A DNA stretch of 64,000 nt. It comes from Marinobacter sp. 1-4A (GTDB lineage Bacteria; Pseudomonadota; Gammaproteobacteria; Pseudomonadales; Oleiphilaceae). Position numbers and translations under genes: made by a program. The stretch spans positions 1-64,000 of the forward strand of contig NZ_VCGY01000005.1 of NCBI RefSeq assembly GCF_016597725.1, written 5' to 3'. Positions 10,031-18,045 of this stretch are shown piece after piece; position 1 is the first letter of the stretch, and each line of letters opens with the position of its first letter. The notes under the pieces were generated by a model. It did not search any database. It saw only the letters and a program-made list of their open reading frames with translations, and was not told where the DNA came from.

Positions 10031-11659
10031 TTAGTGAAGCTCTTTGGCTTGATCCCTTAATACGAACTTCTGGATCTTGCCCGTGGAGGTTTTGGGCAGT
10101 TCTGAGAAGACGATGGTTTTTGGCACTTTAAAGCGAGCCAGATGTTCGCGGCAGAAGTTGATAATATCCTCTTCGCTCACATTTCCGGCCTCCGGTTTTA
10201 AAGTCACAAAGGCGCAAGGCGTCTCGCCCCACTTCTCGTCCGGACGCGCAACAACAGCGGCCTCAAGAACAGCAGGGTGTCGATACAGCGTATCTTCCAC
10301 TTCGATGGTGGATATGTTCTCACCGCCGGAAATGATGATGTCCTTCAAACGATCCTTGATTTCCATATAACCGTCTTCGTGCCATACGGCGAGGTCGCCA
10401 GTATGGAACCAGCCGCCTCGAAAGGCTTCTTCAGTGGCTTTCGGGTTTTTCAGATAGCCCTTCATAACGGTATTGCCGCGCAGGAATATCTCGCCAATGG
10501 TTTTGCCATCTTTGGGCACGGCTTCCATGGTATTCGGATCGCCCACCATGGTGCCCGCGAGGGTATGATAGCGCACGCCTTGGCGGGCTTTTATCTTCGC
10601 TCGATCATGTAATGGCAGATCATCCCACTCAGATTTCCACGCGCACACAGTCACCGGGCCATAAACTTCCGTTAAACCGTAAACGTGAGTCACTTTGATG
10701 CCCATTTCCTCTACCGCACCAATCACTTGGGCAGGGGGCGCTGCACCAGCTGTCATCGAACGAACTTCGTGGTCAATGCCCGCTTTAGACTCTGCCGGTA
10801 CATTCAGTAAAGCGTTCAACACAATGGGTGCGCCGCACATGTGCGTAACCTGATGGTCGCGAATCAACTGTAGAATTTTTTCTGGATCAACCCTGCGCAA
10901 GCAAACATGCGTTCCTGCCATAGCAGTAATCGTCCATGGAAAGCACCAACCGTTGCAGTGGAACATTGGCAGGGTCCACAGATATACGGGGTGCATTCCC
11001 ATCGACCACACAGCCTGATTACCCAAGGCGTTGATGTAAGCGCCACGGTGGTGATAAACCACGCCTTTCGGGTTGCCTGTAGTGCCGGAAGTATAGTTCA
11101 ACGATATGGCGTCCCACTCGTTGTCCGGAAAGCTCCACTGGAAGTTCGGATCACCTTCCTGCAGAAACGCTTCATAGTCCAAATCACTGACCTGAACACC
11201 CTCACCGTATTCCGGGTCGTCCACATCGATAACCAACGGTTTGTTTTCCAAGCGGCTGACGGCATCGCGCACCACATCACCAAACTCGCGATCGGCAATA
11301 ACAGCTTTTGCTTCGCCGTGCTCCAGCATGAATGCAATGGCCTCTGCATCCAGACGCACATTCAGAGTGTTTAGAACAGCGCCGATCATCGGCACACCGA
11401 AGTGGCACTCCACCATGGCTGGAATATTGGGCAACATGGCAGCCACTGTGTCTCCACGATCAATACCACGCCCCTTCAGAGCCGAAGCAAGCCGCCGGGA
11501 GCGATCGTAAGTTTGGGCCCAGTTATAGCGGATAGCCCCATGAATAATAGCGGGATAGTCCGGGTAAACGCTGGCTGTGCGCTCGATAAAATCAATCGGC
11601 GATTGAACTGCGTAATTAGCATCAAGGGGCGTAAGGCCCTGATCGAAGATTGAGGTCAT
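10031..11659 (-). CDS. AMP-forming acyl-CoA synthetase (medium-chain / DmdB-like)
   Basis: 542 residues from the ATG at 11659, preceded by GAGAGGAA; the frame extends 21 codons further without support. The adenylate-forming P-loop [11 protein letters not shown] is at about residues 189-199. It is followed by VYGLTEVYGP, the GWFHTGDLAV hinge region and the C-terminal catalytic lysine in STGKIQKF. It should activate a carboxylic acid to its CoA thioester through an acyl-adenylate. Overall sequence style, including PMFHCNGWCFPW, matches the branch holding medium-chain acyl-CoA synthetases and 3-methylmercaptopropionate-CoA ligase (DmdB); the substrate is not certain. It is divergent from a two-component system that may control it. 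Confidence 0.9.
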   Translation of the reverse strand: MTSIFDQGLTPLDANYAVQSPIDFIERTASVYPDYPAIIHGAIRYNWAQTYDRSRRLASALKGRGIDRGDTVAAMLPNIPAMVECHFGVPMIGAVLNTLNVRLDAEAIAFMLEHGEAKAVIADREFGDVVRDAVSRLENKPLVIDVDDPEYGEGVQVSDLDYEAFLQEGDPNFQWSFPDNEWDAISLNYTSGTTGNPKGVVYHHRGAYINALGNQAVWSMGMHPVYLWTLPMFHCNGWCFPWTITAMAGTHVCLRRVDPEKILQLIRDHQVTHMCGAPIVLNALLNVPAESKAGIDHEVRSMTAGAAPPAQVIGAVEEMGIKVTHVYGLTEVYGPVTVCAWKSEWDDLPLHDRAKIKARQGVRYHTLAGTMVGDPNTMEAVPKDGKTIGEIFLRGNTVMKGYLKNPKATEEAFRGGWFHTGDLAVWHEDGYMEIKDRLKDIIISGGENISTIEVEDTLYRHPAVLEAAVVARPDEKWGETPCAFVTLKPEAGNVSEEDIINFCREHLARFKVPKTIVFSELPKTSTGKIQKFVLRDQAKELH

Positions 11660-11850
11660 GGGGTATTCCTCTCGGTGTGTCTGCCGTCTGTGAGACTGTT
11701 GTTCTTGTGGCGTATTCAGCAAAATCGTTAGACTACTTATAGCCTTTTATAGTCGAAATAATATTAAATCGAACAAAAACTAGAAATTACACCAATGTAT
11801 TATAGTATAAGCACTATATTTATCATTTTTCGAAACATGCGGTTATCACT

Positions 11851-13329
11851 ATGAGTATTAGTTTGTCAGATGCAGACCCGCAACCCGGGCTGAGGCTGGA
11901 TAAGCTCGCCAGCGTCTTACAAAGCAATCTAGCAGCTAAGGAATTGGGGACAGAACATGGTCTGACAAACGCCTCTGGCCTGTTGCCAACAAATGTGCAG
12001 GCTTTGGTTAAGGCCGCACTGCAACAAACGCGGGCTATTGAAGATGTAGAAACCCGGATCAACAGCACCATACTAAAGTGGACGTTTATTCCCTGTCTGC
12101 AATCTGGTGAGGTGCTCGCACGAGGTCGGGATGCCACAGCCGACGTTCTGACCCACGAGCAAGCCATCCGATCAAACCGCCTCTATCGGGTGATCACCGA
12201 GAACACCACCGATCTAATTTCACGGCATGCTCCGGATGGGCGCTTTATCGACGCAACTCAGGCGTCATGGCGTTTGCTTGGGTATTGGCCAGAAGAACTT
12301 AGGGGCAAGTTACTGGAGGACATTTTTCAGAGTGACAGCGCCACCCGACAGCTAACGGAGACGCGCAACCGTTTGAGAGATGATGGCTATGCCATCATGA
12401 CGTTGGACTTAACCCATCGTGATGGGAGTAAACGTTGGTTCGAAATCGCAAGCCGGGCTATTAGAGAAACCTATACCGGCGCTGTGGTTGAGGTGGTAAG
12501 CGTATCCAGAGATATCACGGCAAGGGTAGCGTCAGAAGACAACAACCGCCGCCTGGCCGACGAGCTTGCACGCACCGCGCGGCTTGCTGCACTCGGGGAG
12601 TTAGCGTCCAGCATCGCCCACGAGATGAACCAGCCTTTGGCAACTATCGTCAACTTTGCCAGCGCCAGCCAACGCTACCTGAAAAGTGCCGACACACACC
12701 CGGAACACCTTGAGCGTGTTGATGACGGGCTTGATAAAATCATCCACCATGCCAATCGCGCATCAGAAGTCATCAAACACTTACGCGCATTCCTGCGCAA
12801 AGGTCAGAAGCGCACAGCAGCTGTCCAGCTAAACGAAACGATCATGAATGTCGCCCGCCTTTGCCAATGGGAGGCTGACAAAAATAACGTCGATATTATC
12901 TGCACACCTGCTAACTGCGAACCGACGATTATCGCTGACCCGGTGTTGCTGGAGCAGGTACTGATCAATTTGATCCGTAACGGTATGGAAGCAAATGCGG
13001 AAGCGCGCACCCATCAACCGGACACCGAAGGTTCCCGTCTGGTCATCTCAACGTCCATAAACAGCGAAGGCGAAACGCTGATTGATGTAACAGACGAAGG
13101 CCCCGGCCTTGATGAACAGGGAATAAGGCAAATGTTCCAGCCTTTTTACACCAGTAAACCTCAGGGTCTGGGGCTCGGCCTTTCCATGAGTCGCTCGATT
13201 ATTGAAGGCTTTGGCGGTTTTTTGGACGCCCAGACAGCTCCATCAGGCGGCCTTACCTTAACCTGTCGCTTCCCGGCCGCACCCGCAAACAAACGCATAC
13301 TAAACATGGAGACTGCTCCTAATGAGTAA
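11851..13329 (+). CDS. Cytoplasmic PAS-domain sensor histidine kinase (FixL-like)
   Basis: 492 residues with no membrane segment. A variable N-terminal region (1-105) is followed by a PAS domain with a PAC tail (about 108-225; HAPDGRFIDATQ, GYWPEELRG). Then come a HisKA box (LGELASSIAHEMNQPLA, phosphoacceptor His257) and a HATPase domain with the N-box NLIRNGMEAN, G1 DEGPGLDEQG and G2 GLGLGLSMS. The layout is that of FixL and related soluble sensors, though no haem-binding motif could be confirmed. The response regulator gene starts eight bases before this stop, so the pair is coupled. The acyl-CoA synthetase at 10031-11659 is divergent, making it a plausible target. Confidence 0.9.
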   Translation: MSISLSDADPQPGLRLDKLASVLQSNLAAKELGTEHGLTNASGLLPTNVQALVKAALQQTRAIEDVETRINSTILKWTFIPCLQSGEVLARGRDATADVLTHEQAIRSNRLYRVITENTTDLISRHAPDGRFIDATQASWRLLGYWPEELRGKLLEDIFQSDSATRQLTETRNRLRDDGYAIMTLDLTHRDGSKRWFEIASRAIRETYTGAVVEVVSVSRDITARVASEDNNRRLADELARTARLAALGELASSIAHEMNQPLATIVNFASASQRYLKSADTHPEHLERVDDGLDKIIHHANRASEVIKHLRAFLRKGQKRTAAVQLNETIMNVARLCQWEADKNNVDIICTPANCEPTIIADPVLLEQVLINLIRNGMEANAEARTHQPDTEGSRLVISTSINSEGETLIDVTDEGPGLDEQGIRQMFQPFYTSKPQGLGLGLSMSRSIIEGFGGFLDAQTAPSGGLTLTCRFPAAPANKRILNMETAPNE

Positions 13330-13969
13330 CCAACCAGCCCTCGAAACCCCCACTGTTTACGTGGTTGATGACGACGCAGGCATGCTGGAGTCAACCCAGT
13401 GGCTGCTAGAGTCTGTCGGTTTAAACGTAAGAGCTTATAGTGACGGGCGAAAGTTCCTTGATGCTCTGGAAGATACAAAGGGGGGCTGTGTCGTGCTGGA
13501 TGTAAGAATGCCTGGCCTCGGCGGTCTCAACGTGCAAGAGGAGCTGCAAAAGCGCGGTATTGAGTTACCGATTATTTTTGTTTCTGGCCATGCCGATGTA
13601 CCCATTGTGGTCCGGGCCTTCAAGTCCGGCGCCTTTGATTTCATTGAGAAGCCATTCAATGAGCAGCTATTACTGGACAGTGTGCAACAGGCCCTAGAGG
13701 CTCATCAGCACTCCAACAATCTCCAACAGGGCGACGAGCAAACTCACGCGCTCATCTCAACACTGACGCGCCGCGAACGGGACGTTTTTCTACCTATGGC
13801 GCAAGGCTATATCAGCAGGGAAATTGCCGAGCAACTGGGAGTGAGTGTCAAAACCATTGATCTTTACCGGGCGCGCGTCATGAAGCGACTAGGCGTGGAA
13901 CGACTGCCCGATGTTACAGGGATAGCAGTGACCGCTGGGTTGATTGACCCCTTGAACCTGCGCCCTTAG
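13322..13969 (+). CDS. FixJ-family response regulator (REC + LuxR HTH)
   Basis: 215 residues. The receiver domain carries the acidic pocket VVDDD, the phosphoacceptor Asp60 in VVLDVRMPG, a conserved Ser in FVSGHAD and Lys in IEKPF. The C-terminal LuxR-type helix-turn-helix (LTRRERDVFLPMAQGY, EIAEQLGVSVKTIDLYRARVMKRL) is characteristic of the FixJ/TodT subfamily. It should be phosphorylated by the kinase encoded just upstream, with which it overlaps by eight bases. Its TAG stop shares bases with the TAA of the convergent MocR gene (13966-13969). A divergent acyl-CoA synthetase suggests control of carboxylic-acid activation, which is inference. Confidence 0.92.
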   Translation: MSNQPALETPTVYVVDDDAGMLESTQWLLESVGLNVRAYSDGRKFLDALEDTKGGCVVLDVRMPGLGGLNVQEELQKRGIELPIIFVSGHADVPIVVRAFKSGAFDFIEKPFNEQLLLDSVQQALEAHQHSNNLQQGDEQTHALISTLTRRERDVFLPMAQGYISREIAEQLGVSVKTIDLYRARVMKRLGVERLPDVTGIAVTAGLIDPLNLRP

Positions 13970-15381
13970 CCATTCAGTGCCTGCTCTTCGTGGGTCAATG
14001 CACCAAGTCTCGCAATGGCTTGATCTATCCTCTCGCACCATGGATTGCCGCCGTTTAGCCGGAGGCATGATTCAAACTTACCTGAAATCGAGAACATCAG
14101 GCCCGGTGCCACATTGATATTCTCTGCACGAGCACGGTGATAAACCCGTGTGCCGGAAACGCCAGCAGGCAATTGCACCCAGAGTACAAAGCCACCCTGA
14201 GGCCTGCTGACTGCCGTACCCACTGGAAATGAACGTGCCACAGCAGCCCTCATGCGCTCTATCGCTTCGCGGTAGTTCTGCCGGGCAGAGCGCAGATAGC
14301 GATCATATCCGCCTTGTTCAAGAAAATGCGCAACCGCCAGTTGCGGAATAGACGATGTCGCCAGATTGGAAAAGTACTTTTGTTGCCGGGCACCAGCCAT
14401 GTGGCGACCGGGCAACATCCAACCCAGCCTAAGCCCGGGTGAAATAGTCTTTGAAAAAGAGTTGCAGTAAATCACGTTATCGGCGCGATCAAAGGCCTTG
14501 GCAGGTCTTGGCCTTTCTCCTGTGTGATAAAGGTCTCCGTATATGTCGTCTTCAATCAAAGGCACATCAGCGGCGGCCAGCATAGACACAAGCTGCCTCT
14601 TGCGCTCGTCCGGCATTCTGGCACCCATTGGGTTACTGTGATTGCTCACCACAACACAGGCCTTTAGGGGCCACTGCTCCAAAGCGAGCTGCAAACCTTC
14701 AAGGCTAAGGCCATCGGATGGGTGAGTGGGTATTTCTATCGCTCGCAGCCCGACCACTTCGAGTGCCTGAAGAATACCCGGGAACGATGGCGACTCAACC
14801 GCAACAATGTCCCCGGGCTGGGTAACGGCACGCAAGCCCAGAATAATAGCTTCTTGAGCACCGTTGGTGACAAGAACATCATCCGGTGTAACCGGAACAC
14901 CAACGGAAGCCATGCGCTGGGCAATCTGTCGGCGCAGCGACTCTTTGCCGGGAAAGGCGTAGTCCAGTGTCTCAAGGCCATGCCGTGCCGCCCATAGCGT
15001 GCTCTGCTGAATCTGCCGCAAGGGTAGGAAGTCTGCATGGGGAACGGCTGTCGCCAGCGGCACCATGCGCTTCTGCTCATCTGCACACAAATCCAAAGTC
15101 ATCTCGCGCGCACTGACTGGGACAGGCTTGCTCCGATGCTTACGCATAACCGGTTCGGGCGCGTCAACGACCGGTAAACGCACAAAATACCCGCTGCGCT
15201 CCCGGGCTTGAAGGTAACCTCGGGCCTCTAGGGTTTGGTGCGCCTGCAGTACCGTTGAAATACTGACTTCCAACTGTTTGCTCAATACCCGTACACCCGG
15301 CAGGCGGTCGCCATCCCGGTATACGCCGTCTTGTATCAGCGCCTGAAGCCTATCTGCCACCTGATTATAAAGAACACCCAT
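13966..15381 (-). CDS. MocR-type regulator (GntR HTH fused to class I aminotransferase domain)
   Basis: 471 residues from the ATG at 15381, which has GAGG eight bases upstream; a TTG six codons earlier is the alternative. The N-terminal winged helix of GntR type (VADRLQALIQDGVYRDGDRLPG, residues 5-70) is joined to a full fold-type I PLP domain. That domain carries the lysine loop SFSKTISPGLRLGW and the Asn/Asp segment VVSNHSNPMG and EDDIYGD. MocR proteins use PLP or its adducts as effector. The gene is divergent from a small gene plus a phzF homologue, and repeated GTACAGA half-sites lie between, so it very likely regulates that pair. Confidence 0.92.
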   Translation of the reverse strand: MGVLYNQVADRLQALIQDGVYRDGDRLPGVRVLSKQLEVSISTVLQAHQTLEARGYLQARERSGYFVRLPVVDAPEPVMRKHRSKPVPVSAREMTLDLCADEQKRMVPLATAVPHADFLPLRQIQQSTLWAARHGLETLDYAFPGKESLRRQIAQRMASVGVPVTPDDVLVTNGAQEAIILGLRAVTQPGDIVAVESPSFPGILQALEVVGLRAIEIPTHPSDGLSLEGLQLALEQWPLKACVVVSNHSNPMGARMPDERKRQLVSMLAAADVPLIEDDIYGDLYHTGERPRPAKAFDRADNVIYCNSFSKTISPGLRLGWMLPGRHMAGARQQKYFSNLATSSIPQLAVAHFLEQGGYDRYLRSARQNYREAIERMRAAVARSFPVGTAVSRPQGGFVLWVQLPAGVSGTRVYHRARAENINVAPGLMFSISGKFESCLRLNGGNPWCERIDQAIARLGALTHEEQALNG

Positions 15382-15467
15382 CCGACTGGCCTCGCTCAAT
15401 CACTTATCCACTTGCCTGTATAAGCATGCAAGCTGCTATTGCATCAGATCAGCATCCAACAAGAAGA

Positions 15468-15540
15468 GTACAGATACCGAGAAAAACAACCGGTACAGAT
15501 TGCGTAACAACCACTCTGTACCGGTTCAAAACCATATTAT
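15468..15540 (+). promoter_or_regulatory. Probable MocR operator and promoter of the 15610-16694 operon
   Basis: A perfect 12-base inverted repeat, AACCGGTACAGA (15488-15499) and TCTGTACCGGTT (15515-15526), has a 15-base spacer. A further direct copy of GTACAGAT lies at 15468-15475, 25 bases upstream of the one at 15493-15500. A TATTAT -10 hexamer at 15535-15540 places the right arm over a weak -35 region. This fits activation or repression by the divergent MocR protein, whose family often binds spaced half-sites. Confidence 0.65.
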
Positions 15541-15609
15541 CTGAATCTGTTATGGCTGTATGCACGGGAGGACAATAACTACATCGCAAACAGAAGAAGG
15601 AGTTTCATC

Positions 15610-15891
15610 ATGGGCATAGCAAACAACCACGCACAGGCGGCAACACGTAACAATCTTTTTGGGTTTCAGCCAAACGTTCCGTCATTATTTGAGGACGGTG
15701 GGAAAACGAGCCACCAATGGCTGGAACGTTTAGGGTTTTCTGTTAATACAGTGGATCAGGAACACTGGGTGGTAACACACCACACAACCCTGCCCGAAAT
15801 CCATTTTTACAGTGTTCGTGAACTTGCTCAGTTTGCCAGCTACAAAGCACACCACTACGCTAAGCGTTTGCTCCCGGAGAATAGAACATGA
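15610..15891 (+). CDS. Small protein of unknown function, first gene of the phzF operon
   Basis: 93 residues. AGAAGGAG lies 9 bases before the ATG at 15610, and the stop overlaps the phzF homologue's start (ATGA), so the gene is well supported. No family was recognised. It is soluble and rich in His and aromatic residues (HWVVTHHTTLPEIHFY), with a basic C-terminal helix. There is no signal peptide and no Cys pair. Its constant position ahead of an isomerase-like gene under a MocR-type operator suggests a role tied to that enzyme, but this rests on position only. Confidence 0.75.
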   Translation: MGIANNHAQAATRNNLFGFQPNVPSLFEDGGKTSHQWLERLGFSVNTVDQEHWVVTHHTTLPEIHFYSVRELAQFASYKAHHYAKRLLPENRT

Positions 15892-16694
15892 CTTACCCTA
15901 TTTATCAGGTGGACGCGTTTACCAGTGACATTTTTAAAGGTAACCCCGCCGCCGTTATGCCTCTGGAAAGCTGGCTTCCCGACGAAACCTTGCAGGCACT
16001 GGCCGCCGAGAACAATCTGGCGGAAACGGCGTTTTTTGTGCGTGAGGCCGACCGTGAGGGCGCAGATTTTCACATACGCTGGTTCACGCCGCGCGTAGAA
16101 GTGCCGCTTTGCGGACACGCTACTCTGGCTAGTGCTTGGGTAATTTTTAACAAGCTAGGTTGGGGCGAAAGCCTGATTCGCTTTCATTCCAAAAGTGGCC
16201 CTTTGGGCGTTCACATGACCACAGACAATTGGCTGGTTTTGGACTTTCCAAACCTCCGGATTGAAGAACAGAAAACGCCAAAGATTATCATTGAAGCCCT
16301 TGGCACTGCGCCCGAAACAGCGTTCCACGTAACGAACGACACCAATTATATGGTCGTTCTAGAAAACGAGGCTGCTGTAATAGCAGCGCAACCAGATATG
16401 CGAATACTCAAGCAGCTAGGCAATAAGGGCCTGATTATCACTGCGCCCGGCGATCAGGTTAATTTTGTGAGCCGATATTTCGTGCCTGGCTCCGGCATTG
16501 ATGAAGACCCTGTTACCGGCTCGATTCACAGCGCTTTAGTGCCCTACTGGGCCGAAAAGCTCGGGAAAACCAAACTGGAAGCTAGGCAGTTGTCTGAACG
16601 GGGCGGAGTGTTGCGCTGCGAGCTCAAAGGCGACCGAGTTGCCATCGCCGGGCAGGCTGCGTTTTATATGGAAGGAGCGGTTCATCTGGAATGA
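15888..16694 (+). CDS. PhzF family isomerase-like protein
   Basis: 268 residues, typical of PhzF/diaminopimelate-epimerase-fold proteins. The catalytic glutamate is in NNLAETAFF (Glu46). The conserved CGHATLASAWV segment and the C-terminal DPVTGSIHSAL motif are present. PhzF itself isomerises trans-2,3-dihydro-3-hydroxyanthranilate in phenazine synthesis, but no other phenazine genes are here, so this is one of the many homologues of unknown substrate. It is coupled to the 93-residue gene by a 4-base overlap. Control by the divergent PLP-binding MocR regulator hints at an amino-acid or amine-related substrate. Confidence 0.9.
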   Translation: MTYPIYQVDAFTSDIFKGNPAAVMPLESWLPDETLQALAAENNLAETAFFVREADREGADFHIRWFTPRVEVPLCGHATLASAWVIFNKLGWGESLIRFHSKSGPLGVHMTTDNWLVLDFPNLRIEEQKTPKIIIEALGTAPETAFHVTNDTNYMVVLENEAAVIAAQPDMRILKQLGNKGLIITAPGDQVNFVSRYFVPGSGIDEDPVTGSIHSALVPYWAEKLGKTKLEARQLSERGGVLRCELKGDRVAIAGQAAFYMEGAVHLE

Positions 16695-16755
16695 GCCGAA
16701 CCAAGGCTATGAGGCTGGTATACTGCGCGCCACACAAACCAACCGGCGAGCAGCA

Positions 16756-17949
16756 ATGACGGCAAGTTCCAGCAACCAGTACGATGTGATCATTATCGGC
16801 GCAGGAGCCGCTGGCCTCATGTGCGCTGCCACAGCAGGTTATCGTGGGCGCAAGGTGTTGGTAATTGATCACGCCAACAAGCCGGGGAAAAAAATTCTCA
16901 TGTCTGGTGGCGGGCGCTGCAACTTCACCAACCTGAACAGTACGCCTAGCAATTTTTTATCCGACAATCCGCGTTTTTGTATTTCTGCCCTTAAGCGCTA
17001 TACCCCACAGAACTTTCTGGACCTCGTTGAGCGCCACGGCATTGAGCACGAAGAAAAGGCCGCTGGCCAACTGTTCTGCAAAGACAGCGCGAAAGAAATA
17101 CTTGCCATGTTGCTGACGGAATGCGAATGGGCCGGAGCTGAAATTCGCATGAAAACCAGCGTAACGAGCCTTACCCGGAGCGCTGAAGACTACCGCGTTA
17201 ACACCAGTTCAGGCACCCTCACCTGCGAATCTCTGGTTATCGCCTGTGGCGGCCTTTCCATCCCCACCATGGGCGCCACAGGTTTTGGCTACGAAGTCGC
17301 ACGGCAATTCGGGCTTACTGTTCTGCCCACCCGGGCTGGGCTTGTGCCTTTCACCCTGCATCCCGAATTGAAACAACAGCTGGCCCCGCTCTCTGGTGTT
17401 AGCTGCCCCGTGGAAGCGTCCTGCAACAACCACGGTTTCCGTGAACCCATGTTGGTAACACATCGCGGGTTAAGCGGGCCATCAATGCTGCAAATCTCTA
17501 GTTTTTGGCAACCCGGCGACCCGCTAACCATCAATCTGCTGCCGGAACGCAACATTCGGGAAGATTTAGAATCTCTGCGCAAACAAAAGCCGCAATCAAC
17601 CATCGCCCAATATCTTATCCAGCATTTGCCTAAGCGATTCGCACAGACCTTTAGCGAGCTACACCGGTGGGAAGGCCCTCTGCAGAACTATAAGAACAGC
17701 GATCTTGAAAAGATCTCGGAAACGCTGGGCCAGTGGACGGTTAAGCCGGCAGGCACAGAGGGATACCGAACGGCCGAAGTTACCTTAGGCGGCGTCGACA
17801 CCCGCCAGCTTTCGTCGAAAACCATGGCCGCAATGGAGCATCCGAACTTGTATTTTATCGGCGAGGTTGTGGATGTGACCGGGCACTTGGGTGGGCACAA
17901 TTTTCAATGGGCCTGGGCTTCGGGGGTGGCGGCTGGGCTAGCCGCCTAA
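16756..17949 (+). CDS. BaiN/HI0933-type FAD-dependent oxidoreductase
   Basis: 397 residues from the ATG at 16756. The open frame runs back to 16639, but that part overlaps phzF and lacks family sequence. The dinucleotide-binding loop GAGAAGLMCA comes near the N-terminus, then KKILMSGGGRCNFTN, the signature of the HI0933/YhiN/BaiN flavoprotein family. The C-terminal TGHLGGHNFQWAWASG closes the FAD site. It should be a cytoplasmic NAD(P)H/FAD oxidoreductase; in gut clostridia the BaiN relative acts on bile-acid intermediates, but most homologues have no known substrate. Its stop is followed within two bases by a trpB-like remnant. Confidence 0.9.
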   Translation: MTASSSNQYDVIIIGAGAAGLMCAATAGYRGRKVLVIDHANKPGKKILMSGGGRCNFTNLNSTPSNFLSDNPRFCISALKRYTPQNFLDLVERHGIEHEEKAAGQLFCKDSAKEILAMLLTECEWAGAEIRMKTSVTSLTRSAEDYRVNTSSGTLTCESLVIACGGLSIPTMGATGFGYEVARQFGLTVLPTRAGLVPFTLHPELKQQLAPLSGVSCPVEASCNNHGFREPMLVTHRGLSGPSMLQISSFWQPGDPLTINLLPERNIREDLESLRKQKPQSTIAQYLIQHLPKRFAQTFSELHRWEGPLQNYKNSDLEKISETLGQWTVKPAGTEGYRTAEVTLGGVDTRQLSSKTMAAMEHPNLYFIGEVVDVTGHLGGHNFQWAWASGVAAGLAA

Positions 17950-17950
17950 G

Positions 17951-18040
17951 CTGTCGCAAGAGCAGTCGATACTCGTTAACCTTTCAGGCCGTGGGGACAA
18001 AGATGTCGACTACGTGGCGGAGAAGCTGGGGCTGAACTAA
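17951..18040 (+). pseudogene. Remnant of the 3' end of trpB (tryptophan synthase beta chain)
   Basis: Codons 17951-18037 plus the TAA at 18040 read LSQEQSILVNLSGRGDKD followed by VDYVAEKLGLN. This matches the C-terminus of TrpB, where the phrase NLSGRGDKD near the end is almost invariant and is normally followed by about ten residues. A TAG in the same frame at 17939-17941 shows nothing remains upstream, and no start codon or trpA neighbour exists. It is therefore a 30-codon fossil, left by a rearrangement, between the BaiN-type gene and the convergent NnrS gene (stop at 18046). It is too short to encode an active enzyme. Confidence 0.75.
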
Positions 18041-18045
18041 ACCGG

